NCBI GenBank assembly: GCA_002686355.1 | Contig: NZBV01000005.1 | Location: forward strand, 1-7,803 | Source of the DNA: Candidatus Pacearchaeota archaeon | GTDB lineage: Archaea; Nanobdellota; Nanobdellia; Pacearchaeales; GW2011-AR1 | DNA: 7,803 nt | Direction: 5' to 3' | Shown: positions 1 through 4,215 of the stretch, piece after piece | Layout of the letters: the number at the start of each line of letters is the position of its first letter | How positions within the stretch are numbered: the stretch's first letter is position 1 | Made by a program: the position numbers and the translations under genes | Notes under the pieces: model-generated | What the model was told of the DNA's origin: nothing | The model's input: the letters and a program-made list of their open reading frames with translations, nothing else | Databases searched by the model: none

Positions 1-51
1 AAAAAGAAAGTTAAGAAAAAGGCAACTAAGAAGAAAAAGAAACGTAGATAA
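1..51 (+). CDS. 3' end of a gene with a lysine/arginine-rich tail (partial)
   Basis: Only the last 16 codons and a TAA stop are in the window. Read in frame 1 they give a tail made almost entirely of Lys, with one Val, one Ala, one Thr and a final Arg-Arg. Such basic tails are common on archaeal ribosomal and nucleic-acid-binding proteins, but nothing identifies the family. The frame is inferred from the Lys/Arg-only composition and from the clean stop just before the convergent neighbour. The stop lies 12 bp from the stop of the minus-strand nucleotidyltransferase gene, so the two genes are tail to tail. Confidence 0.6.
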   Translation, partial: KKKVKKKATKKKKKRR

Positions 52-60
52 CTTTAATAA

Positions 61-77
61 TTTTTATTTTATTTTTT
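61..77 (+). terminator. T-rich tract after the left-edge gene
   Basis: Immediately after the TAA at 49-51 the plus strand has T5, T4 and T6 runs separated by single A residues. Archaeal RNA polymerase commonly terminates at U-tracts without a strong hairpin. The tract overlaps the last codons of the minus-strand gene. In return, the poly-Lys codons at 1-51 read as T-runs on the minus strand and could end the opposite transcript. Assignment rests on composition and position only. Confidence 0.4.
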
Positions 78-888
78 GATTAATTTTATTTTTTAATTCT
101 TTTCTCACTTTAATTTCATCCTTGGGGTTTGTAATGCCGAGCCATTTTTCAGGTGTGAAATAAGATTTCATTTTTATTTTTCCTTCTTGTATTAATTTTA
201 TAAGTTCAAGATTGAGATAACATTCTGATCTTTTATCATCGCTGTTTTGCCGCTTAAATTCATTTAATCTTCCTTTTAATAGTTCAAGGGTTTTTGGATG
301 AAGCCCGAAGATGCTTATGCTTGCTGGGGAATCTTCTTTAAAACTCCTCTCTGTAAAATTCTCTTTGCTTATTCCGACACTTTCTACACCTCCGGTTACA
401 TAGCTGTAGTCATCAATCTCGAAAGTTCCTCTATTAACAGTATTTCTCTCTGGTAGCATTTCAATCAATTTTTTTACAACTGTTACATCGTCCTCGCTGT
501 TTCTAAGATGATTCGCCAGAATTTCAAAAGTTTTTCCTCCGAATATGTCATCACCTGATGCTATGACGACTGGCTCATGAATTTTTTTCATTATGCAACA
601 AGCAGCATCGCAAGTTCCCCATGGGCGTTCTCTTTTTTCTTTGTCATATCTCTGAAGAACATATTCTATTGGAATTCCTTTGTAATTGTTTCCAAATTCT
701 TCCTTTAAAGGTTTTTCAGTATGCTCGCCAACGATAAATATTATTTTGTTAAAACCTGCTCTTATTGCTTGATTTAAGGAAATTTCAATTAATTTTTCAT
801 TATTTGGACCAACTTTTGCTAGGGATTTTATTTTTCCGCCAAATCTTGAAGAAAGTCCTGCAATCATATAGACGATTGTTAGATTCAT
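64..888 (-). CDS. Nucleotidyltransferase of the sugar-1-phosphate (NTP_transferase, GT-A-like) type
   Basis: This 274-aa cytoplasmic protein most likely transfers an NMP group onto a phosphorylated sugar or related small molecule, giving a nucleotide-activated product. Residues 8-18 hold the nucleotide-binding loop (MIAGLSSRFGG), followed by Lys19/Lys21. PWGTCDA at 89-95 matches the base-recognising segment of the fold. SGDD at 111-114 is the expected metal-binding Asp region, followed by IFGG. NRGTF at 152-156 and ECYLNLELI at 222-230 match later conserved blocks. WLGITNPKD at 249-257 resembles the 'WfGvT..eD' block that closes many members. The ATG at 886-888 is supported by the glycine loop beginning at residue 8 and by a TATA box spaced for a leaderless transcript. 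The substrate cannot be read from sequence; a glycan-precursor role is possible given the sequon-rich surface protein in the window, but that is inference. Confidence 0.85.
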   Translation of the reverse strand: MNLTIVYMIAGLSSRFGGKIKSLAKVGPNNEKLIEISLNQAIRAGFNKIIFIVGEHTEKPLKEEFGNNYKGIPIEYVLQRYDKEKRERPWGTCDAACCIMKKIHEPVVIASGDDIFGGKTFEILANHLRNSEDDVTVVKKLIEMLPERNTVNRGTFEIDDYSYVTGGVESVGISKENFTERSFKEDSPASISIFGLHPKTLELLKGRLNEFKRQNSDDKRSECYLNLELIKLIQEGKIKMKSYFTPEKWLGITNPKDEIKVRKELKNKINQKIK

Positions 889-909
889 GAATTAAAAAAC
901 AAGGAATGT

Positions 910-923
910 TTTATAAATATTTA
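910..923 (-). promoter_or_regulatory. TATA box for the nucleotidyltransferase gene
   Basis: On the minus strand this reads TAAATATTTATAAA, close to the archaeal TATA consensus. Its centre is about 28 bp upstream of the ATG at 888. Transcription would therefore begin at or just before the start codon, giving a leaderless mRNA. No Shine-Dalgarno sequence is visible before the ATG, consistent with this. Confidence 0.6.
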
Positions 924-1103
924 TTTTCTTGTTTGTTTCATTAGTTACTTCTGCTTTACTCACTATCTATGGCTCATAATCGGTTTCGCTAGATTATTCA
1001 CTTGAAATTGAATTGGCATAAATCATTTATCATAATAAGCAACTGCTAATCTTGATAATAGGTTTTTTATTAACTAAATTTTTGTGAATCTGCGAACACG
1101 AGC

Positions 1104-1116
1104 GATAAATTTTTAA
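1104..1116 (+). promoter_or_regulatory. Probable TATA element for kae1
   Basis: The sequence GATAAATTTTTAA lies about 26 bp upstream of the ATG at 1136 and is preceded by a locally GC-rich stretch (GCGAACACGAGCG). This spacing predicts a leaderless transcript, and there is no Shine-Dalgarno sequence before the ATG. The rest of 924-1103 shows no convincing gene, tRNA or box C/D RNA; it is the spacer between the two divergent promoters. Confidence 0.5.
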
Positions 1117-1135
1117 TTATAACTTTCTTTTCTAA

Positions 1136-2314
1136 ATGATGCCAACAATTTTAGGAGTCGAGTCAACTGCACATACTTTTGGGATTGGAGTTGTTCGCAA
1201 TGGGAAAGTTCTTTCTAATTGTAAAAGGGTTTTTACAACTGGTGAGGGCGAAGGCGGGATGATTCCAAATGAGGTTGCGAAGTTTCATTTTAATAACAAG
1301 CACGAAGTTTACTTTGAGGCATTGGATGGTGCGAGGATTTATGAAGATGATATTGATGCGATTGCATTTTCGCAGGGACCTGGTCTTGCTCCATGTTTGC
1401 TTGAGGGAATGAGGCTAGCAAAGGAATTAGCTGAGAAGTTAGATGTACCCCTTGTTCCTGTAAATCATTGTATTGCGCATCTTGAGATTGGACAGTTGAC
1501 TGGTGCAAAAGATCCTGTAATGCTTTATGCATCTGGTGCGAACACGCAGATTATTGCTTATGCATCGGGGAAGCACAGGGTTTTTGGCGAGACTCTTGAT
1601 TTGGGTGTTGGGAATTTTATTGATACTTTTGGTAGATATGCTGGGCTTGGTTTTCCAGCAGGACCTGCGATTCAGAAACTTGCTGAGCAATCAAAAAATT
1701 ATATTGAACTACCTTATAAGGTTAAGGGGATGGATGTCTCACTTTCTGGGATTCTGACTAACCTGAGGCAGAAAATTGAAAGGATGAATTTAGTCCATCA
1801 ACTATCTTCTCGGCTACCCTCCCCTAGTTTGCACTCGCCAGAAGCCTATAAGATGAGGATTACAAACAACAAAAGAAATTTTGGTGAGAATGATATTTCA
1901 GCGGGACAGCATGACAAAGTTTGGCATGGAGTAATTAATAATCGAATAAAGCGAGGCAAAAGTTTAGATAATTATACCCTTGCTGATTTGGCTTACTCTT
2001 TACAAGAAACTGTTTTTGCAATGCTTGTTGAAACTGCTGAAAGAGCATTAGCGCATACTGGTAAAAAGGAGTTGTTGTTAGGTGGGGGGGTTGCGTGCAA
2101 TACTCGCCTGCAGGAGATGTGCAAGATAATGTGCAGGGAGAGAGGGGCTAAGTTTTTCTTTCCTGAGAATCAGTTTCTTGTTGACAATGCAGGAATGATT
2201 GCTTTTTTGGGTGAAATTATGTTCAAATCTGGTGTGAAAGAGAAAGATCTGGATAAGATTGATATTAAGCCAAGAGAGAGGACAGATGATGTGGCGATTA
2301 ATTGGAGAAAATGA
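1136..2314 (+). CDS. kae1: Kae1 (KEOPS catalytic subunit, tRNA t6A37 threonylcarbamoyltransferase), with an internal insertion
   Basis: Kae1 transfers threonylcarbamoyl from threonylcarbamoyl-AMP to A37 of tRNAs that read ANN codons, acting in the KEOPS complex with Bud32, Cgi121 and Pcc1. The protein has the ASKHA fold. Visible motifs are GVEST (7-11), SQGPGL (79-84), the metal-binding NHCIAH with His111 and His115, YASGANTQI (131-139), FGRYAGLGFPAGP (165-177), MDVSLSGILT (199-208), YSLQET (287-292), GGGVACN (316-322) and VDNAGMIA with metal-ligand Asp350. At 392 aa it exceeds the usual archaeal length of about 325-335. The excess is one block, roughly residues 218-275, between the helix after SGILT and YSLQET. 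Homologues have only a short linker there. The protein ends at RTDDVAINWRK, the normal Kae1 C-terminus, so the Bud32 kinase is not fused and is not the next gene. The start is ATGATG; the first ATG is taken, but the second would remove only one residue. Confidence 0.95.
   Translation: MMPTILGVESTAHTFGIGVVRNGKVLSNCKRVFTTGEGEGGMIPNEVAKFHFNNKHEVYFEALDGARIYEDDIDAIAFSQGPGLAPCLLEGMRLAKELAEKLDVPLVPVNHCIAHLEIGQLTGAKDPVMLYASGANTQIIAYASGKHRVFGETLDLGVGNFIDTFGRYAGLGFPAGPAIQKLAEQSKNYIELPYKVKGMDVSLSGILTNLRQKIERMNLVHQLSSRLPSPSLHSPEAYKMRITNNKRNFGENDISAGQHDKVWHGVINNRIKRGKSLDNYTLADLAYSLQETVFAMLVETAERALAHTGKKELLLGGGVACNTRLQEMCKIMCRERGAKFFFPENQFLVDNAGMIAFLGEIMFKSGVKEKDLDKIDIKPRERTDDVAINWRK
1806..1844 (+). repeat. 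Imperfect inverted repeat inside the Kae1 insertion
   Basis: CTTCT-C-GGC at 1806-1814 can pair with GCC-AGAAG at 1837-1844, giving eight base pairs with one bulged C around a 22-nt loop. The loop contains the C-rich octamer CCCTCCCC (1817-1824), unusual in this AT-rich sequence. It lies in the codons of the extra block of Kae1. It could be a remnant of a small inserted palindromic element or chance; the reading frame stays open through it. Confidence 0.35.
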
Positions 2315-2353
2315 GTATACAAATTATTAAAAAGAATTAGCATTTTATTTTTT

Positions 2354-2701
2354 ATGGGTATTTTAGTAAAAGTTGGGAATTTTAATAATAAAGGGTTTGG
2401 ATGTGCGGATTCTGCAAAGTGGGAGGAGATTATTGAGGCTTGCCCAATTGTTGAAGAGGTTTTTCGTAATGAATATTCTAAAGACGGAGGTGGGAACATC
2501 TCTCCTGGGAGATATTTTGTGAAGTATAGCGATAAAAGGTTAAGAAGTGTTATGAGTGAGTTGGATAAATTTAAAGATAATCTTAGTTTTAAAAATGGAA
2601 TTTATGATTTAACTGAAAAGATATGGAAAACTGTTCATAATTCAATGTATCTAAAGAAAGATTTAGAAGTTCAAGTTTTGTGGAGTGAGAAAGTTTTATA
2701 A
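2354..2701 (+). CDS. Hypothetical protein, 115 aa, downstream of kae1
   Basis: I do not recognise this protein. It appears soluble, with no signal peptide or membrane segment. It begins MGILVKVGNF and contains a Gly/Asn/Asp-rich stretch around residues 44-52 (DGGGNISPG). A charged, probably helical middle follows (about 58-98), and the end VQVLWSEKVL looks like a beta strand. Cys19 and Cys30 are the only cysteines. It starts 39 bp after kae1, and AT-rich sequence at 2320-2333 sits at about the right distance for a TATA-like element and a leaderless mRNA. There is no Shine-Dalgarno sequence. Base composition matches the neighbours. It occupies the place where Bud32 would be expected if split from Kae1, but it has no kinase motifs. 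Confidence 0.65.
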   Translation: MGILVKVGNFNNKGFGCADSAKWEEIIEACPIVEEVFRNEYSKDGGGNISPGRYFVKYSDKRLRSVMSELDKFKDNLSFKNGIYDLTEKIWKTVHNSMYLKKDLEVQVLWSEKVL

Positions 2702-2702
2702 A
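2694..2702 (+). promoter_or_regulatory. TATA-like element at the end of the 115-aa gene
   Basis: TTTTATAAA overlaps the stop codon of the preceding gene. A start site about 26 bp downstream would fall near 2724, which would give L7Ae a leader of about 90 nt, or a nearly leaderless message for the small ORF at 2729. It competes with the better-placed box at 2750-2757. Confidence 0.3.
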
Positions 2703-2728
2703 GTAAAATTTTCTAACTTGTTTATCCA

Positions 2729-2809
2729 ATGACAAAAGTAAATCATAGATTTATATTCGTCCGTCCAAGTGCGGTCGAACGGGAGGATAACTTTTCTCTA
2801 ATTGGTTGA
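2729..2809 (+). CDS. Possible 26-codon upstream ORF before L7Ae (doubtful)
   Basis: An ATG at 2729 opens a 26-residue frame that ends with TGA six bases before the L7Ae ATG. It has no recognisable motif; its first half is basic and hydrophobic and its second half acidic. The points in its favour are a TATA-like box at 2694-2702 spaced for a near-leaderless start, and a stop placed where translation could couple to L7Ae. Against it, the stronger TATA at 2750 lies inside the frame, and it is short enough to be chance. Confidence 0.2.
   Translation: MTKVNHRFIFVRPSAVEREDNFSLIG
2750..2757 (+). promoter_or_regulatory. TATA box for the L7Ae ribosomal cluster
   Basis: TTTATATT is close to the archaeal TATA consensus. 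A start about 26 bp downstream (near 2780) would give a leader of about 36 nt before the ATG at 2816. The leader contains GGTTGAT at 2804-2810, an imperfect match to the archaeal anti-Shine-Dalgarno, five bases from the ATG. Confidence 0.55.
2756..2779 (+). repeat. Inverted repeat between the TATA box and the predicted start of the L7Ae transcript
   Basis: TTCGTCCG (2756-2763) and CGGTCGAA (2772-2779) are inverted copies with one mismatch, separated by an 8-base spacer. It sits just downstream of the TATA box at 2750-2757, where a bound protein would block transcription initiation. If transcription starts at the earlier TATA box instead, it would be an RNA hairpin in the leader. Operator function is inference. 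Confidence 0.4.
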
Positions 2810-2815
2810 TGTAAA

Positions 2816-3121
2816 ATGGCAATAAATGTATATAGTATCATTGAAAAAGCGTGGAATACTGGTAAGATTGAAAAGGGCACTAATGAGGTGACAAAGGCGA
2901 TTGAAAGAGGAACTGCAAAGCTGGTTGTTTATGCAAGTGATATTGAGCCAAAGGAAATTGTTCAGCACCTGCCTGTTCTTTGCAAGGAGAAAGGAATTAA
3001 ATGTGTTGAGGTAGACAGCAAGAAAAAGCTTGGAATCAGCGTTGGCCTTCCTGTTGCAGCTTCGAGTGTTGCTGTGATTGAGGCTGGAGAGGCTGATGGA
3101 GATATTGTTGGGTTGAAGTAA
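2816..3121 (+). CDS. rpl7ae: Ribosomal protein L7Ae (eL8), kink-turn RNA-binding protein
   Basis: L7Ae binds kink-turn RNA. It is part of the large ribosomal subunit and, in archaea, also of box C/D and H/ACA guide RNPs and RNase P. The 101-aa product shows the family signature throughout: [12 protein letters not shown] (21-32), which contacts the kink-turn, [11 protein letters not shown] (35-45), [11 protein letters not shown] (51-61) and [19 protein letters not shown] (71-89). The family is usually about 117-125 aa, and this copy is slightly short at both ends. ATG 2816 is the only start that keeps the first helix, and GGTTGAT lies just upstream. It leads the L7Ae-S28e-L24e cluster conserved in archaea. 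Some archaeal L7Ae proteins repress their own mRNA through a leader kink-turn; I looked for one here and found no convincing GA/AG tandem. Confidence 0.95.
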   Translation: MAINVYSIIEKAWNTGKIEKGTNEVTKAIERGTAKLVVYASDIEPKEIVQHLPVLCKEKGIKCVEVDSKKKLGISVGLPVAASSVAVIEAGEADGDIVGLK

Positions 3122-3122
3122 T

Positions 3123-3224
3123 ATGAATCTTGACAAAAACAGGTTAGAAGAAGAATCCAAATCAATTAAATATGGTAATCTTGTTGATAAAAGTACTTAT
3201 TTGTTTTTGAGATATGGGGGCTAA
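3123..3224 (+). CDS. Possible small ORF, 33 aa, directly after L7Ae
   Basis: An ATG one base after the L7Ae stop opens a 33-codon frame ending in TAA. The product starts MNLDKNRLEEESKSIKYG, a charged and probably helical run, and ends STYLFLRYGG. I recognise no family. In its favour are the tight spacing, which would allow translational coupling, and a plausible composition. Against it are the lack of a well-placed Shine-Dalgarno sequence and its short length. Without it, 3122-3249 would be an unexplained gap in an otherwise compact cluster. A second tiny frame (3214-3270, starting MGAKSKAKK) overlaps its end and is even less certain. Confidence 0.3.
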   Translation: MNLDKNRLEEESKSIKYGNLVDKSTYLFLRYGG

Positions 3225-3249
3225 GAGCAAGGCAAAAAAAATTAGAGAA

Positions 3250-3259
3250 TTTATAAATA
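3250..3259 (+). promoter_or_regulatory. TATA box upstream of S28e
   Basis: TTTATAAATA matches the archaeal TATA consensus well. A start near 3280 would give a leader of about 34 nt before the ATG at 3314. The leader includes GAGGAG around 3290-3295, but this is about 18 nt from the ATG, long for a Shine-Dalgarno sequence. S28e, the 82-aa gene and L24e may therefore be transcribed separately from L7Ae as well as by read-through. Confidence 0.5.
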
Positions 3260-3313
3260 TTCATGGTTAATAATCTAACGAGCGCAAGCGAGGAGTAATT
3301 AAATATAATAAAA

Positions 3314-3604
3314 ATGGCGAAGCAGCAGAAAATTCAACAAAAGAAACAAACAGGTTCAAAGGGAAGTGAGAAGATTTTAGGTGAAGTTGTGCCTGCAATT
3401 GTAGAAGGAATCATTGGAAGGACTGGTTTTCGTGGTGAGATTACGCAGGTGAAGTGTGCTATGCAGAGAGGAAGAGATGAAGGGCGTGTGATGAGGAGAA
3501 ATGTGAAAGGGCCTGTGAGAATTGGTGATGTTTTAATGCTCAGAGAGACAGAAATTGAGGCGCGAAGAATTAAATCAAAGGTTTCGAAAGGAGCTTATAG
3601 TTAA
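3314..3604 (+). CDS. rps28e: Ribosomal protein S28e (eS28) with extended ends
   Basis: S28e is a small OB-fold protein of the 30S subunit, near the mRNA exit path on the platform. The core spans about residues 23-86. [14 protein letters not shown] (35-48) and [18 protein letters not shown] (63-80) are diagnostic of the family, followed by IEARRI. The usual archaeal length is about 70 aa; this protein has 96. The excess is a Lys/Gln-rich N-terminal arm of about 20 residues ([20 protein letters not shown]) and about ten residues after EARRI (ending KGAYS). The ATG at 3314 is the only ATG giving the full core, apart from the chance that the arm is untranslated, since no internal ATG lies before the core. 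The stop is one base from the next ATG. Confidence 0.95.
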   Translation: MAKQQKIQQKKQTGSKGSEKILGEVVPAIVEGIIGRTGFRGEITQVKCAMQRGRDEGRVMRRNVKGPVRIGDVLMLRETEIEARRIKSKVSKGAYS

Positions 3605-3605
3605 G

Positions 3606-3854
3606 ATGGGTAAGGATTTAGAAAATTTCATCAAGATGGCAAAGAGATCTTTGGAAGAATGCCCTGAAGCAATGGAGATGATAGATAATGTTAAGAGTAA
3701 AGATGTGAATGAAGCTGTTAATTCTTTTAACATCTTTCAAAGTTATAAAGTTGGGGGGGAGTTTAAAGTTAAACTTTCTTCTGAAGGAACAGATGTGCCT
3801 TTGTTATGGGAGTCTTATCTATTCAAGGGTAAAGGAGTTTACGAAAATGCCTAA
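3606..3854 (+). CDS. Hypothetical protein, 82 aa, embedded between S28e and L24e
   Basis: I do not recognise this protein. It has no membrane segment and looks like a helical N-terminal half (residues 3-42) with a single cysteine in SLEECPEA. A short beta-rich second half follows (KVGGEFKVKLSSEG, then VPLLWESYLF). The frame stays open upstream to an ATG at 3555 inside S28e, but I chose ATG 3606: it follows the S28e stop by one base, has GGAG at 3590-3593, and avoids a long overlap. Its stop lies 8 nt inside L24e. This close packing on both sides argues for a real, co-translated gene. In most archaea S28e and L24e are adjacent, so this is an insertion into a conserved cluster. A ribosome- or translation-linked role is inference from position only. 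Confidence 0.75.
   Translation: MGKDLENFIKMAKRSLEECPEAMEMIDNVKSKDVNEAVNSFNIFQSYKVGGEFKVKLSSEGTDVPLLWESYLFKGKGVYENA
3834..3837 (+). promoter_or_regulatory. Ribosome binding site for L24e
   Basis: AAAGGAG with the core GGAG at 3834-3837 lies nine bases before the ATG at 3847, inside the coding region of the 82-aa gene. It fixes the L24e start at 3847 rather than at an upstream ATG in the same frame (3709), which would add an unrelated N-terminus. Confidence 0.55.
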
Positions 3855-4017
3855 GTGTTCGTATTGTGAAAAAGAATATCCAGTTCATAAGGGATTGACA
3901 CTTGTTTTAAAAGATGGCAGTGTAAGATATTTGTGTTCTGCAAAGTGCAGGAAGAACATGCAAATGAAGCGAAGAAAGGTTCGTTGGATTGCAAAAAGCA
4001 AAAAAGTTAAAGAATAA
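3847..4017 (+). CDS. rpl24e: Ribosomal protein L24e (eL24), zinc-binding
   Basis: L24e is a small zinc-ribbon protein of the 50S subunit at the subunit interface. The 56-aa product carries the four zinc ligands Cys4, Cys7, Cys30 and Cys34, in CSYCEKE and LCSAKCRKN. The hallmark run CSAKCRKNMQMKRRKVRW (30-47) follows, then a lysine-rich tail. Length is typical for archaeal L24e (about 55-65 aa). It overlaps the preceding gene by eight bases (ATGCCTAA), so translation is probably coupled. In many archaea a nucleoside diphosphate kinase gene follows; here the cluster ends instead. Confidence 0.95.
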   Translation: MPKCSYCEKEYPVHKGLTLVLKDGSVRYLCSAKCRKNMQMKRRKVRWIAKSKKVKE

Positions 4018-4019
4018 TT

Positions 4020-4116
4020 TTTCGCGATTGTTTGTAGATTTAAAATTCCTCCATCATCCCCTCCCCATACACAAATGAAGCCAAATTGATTAAATTTACT
4101 TCATATTTGCGCGAAA
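4020..4116 (+). ncRNA. Potentially structured 3' region after L24e
   Basis: TTTCGCG (4020-4026) and CGCGAAA (4110-4116) are perfect inverted copies. Nested directly inside the right arm is a second stem: CAAAT (4072-4076) with ATTTG (4105-4109), GAAG (4077-4080) with CTTC (4099-4102), and AAATT (4083-4087) with AATTT (4093-4097), closing a 5-nt loop. About 21 pairs can form with small internal loops and one long unpaired, C-rich left bulge (4027-4071). It lies between the L24e stop and the T9 tract, so it would be a 3' UTR or a released RNA. No known RNA family is recognised. Confidence 0.35.
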
Positions 4117-4141
4117 TTTTCTGAAAAATAGGTAGTGTAAA

Positions 4142-4150
4142 TTTTTTTTT
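4142..4150 (+). terminator. T9 terminator of the ribosomal cluster
   Basis: Nine consecutive T residues occur 125 bp after the L24e stop and before the promoter of the next gene. U-tracts of this kind are the main intrinsic termination signal in archaea. No stable hairpin lies immediately before it; the inverted-repeat region ends 25 bp earlier. Confidence 0.6.
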
Positions 4151-4170
4151 ATGATATATACATAATAATA

Positions 4171-4179
4171 TTTATATAC
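4171..4179 (+). promoter_or_regulatory. TATA box for the surface-protein gene
   Basis: TTTATATAC matches the archaeal TATA consensus. A start about 26 bp downstream (near 4201) gives a leader of about 15 nt that contains AAGGGGA (4208-4213), a weak purine-rich ribosome binding site just before the ATG at 4216. Confidence 0.6.
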
Positions 4180-4215
4180 TCTCATTCCTATAACTTTATA
4201 ATTCAAAAGGGGACT

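Noticed and set aside
924..1103. Possible tRNA or box C/D RNA in the divergent spacer (GGTTTCGCTAGATT and short inverted repeats)
   Set aside because: No T-loop/acceptor pairing and no paired box C (RTGATGA) and box D (CTGA) on either strand; the repeats are short and AT-rich.
1290..1757. Open frames of about 75-85 codons on both strands overlapping kae1
   Set aside because: They lie wholly inside the well-conserved kae1 coding region and have no recognisable motifs; they are shadow frames.
2311..2340. ATGA overlap at the kae1 stop opening a 9-codon frame
   Set aside because: Too short, with no conserved content and no sign of being a broken Bud32 gene.
2170..2499. Minus-strand frame across the end of kae1 and the start of the 115-aa gene
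   Set aside because: It is antisense to two better-supported genes, its composition (Ser/Ile/Leu/Phe) is typical of a shadow frame, and it has no promoter or ribosome binding site.
2780..2815. Kink-turn in the L7Ae leader for autoregulation
   Set aside because: GGGAGGA and GGTTGATG looked suggestive, but neither has a partner strand giving the tandem G-A pairs flanked by two stems.
2798..3165. Minus-strand frames over L7Ae
   Set aside because: Antisense to a clear ribosomal protein gene; no independent support.
3709..3846. N-terminal extension of L24e to an upstream ATG
   Set aside because: It would add 46 residues of non-ribosomal sequence overlapping the 82-aa gene; the ATG at 3847 has a proper ribosome binding site and gives the normal L24e length.
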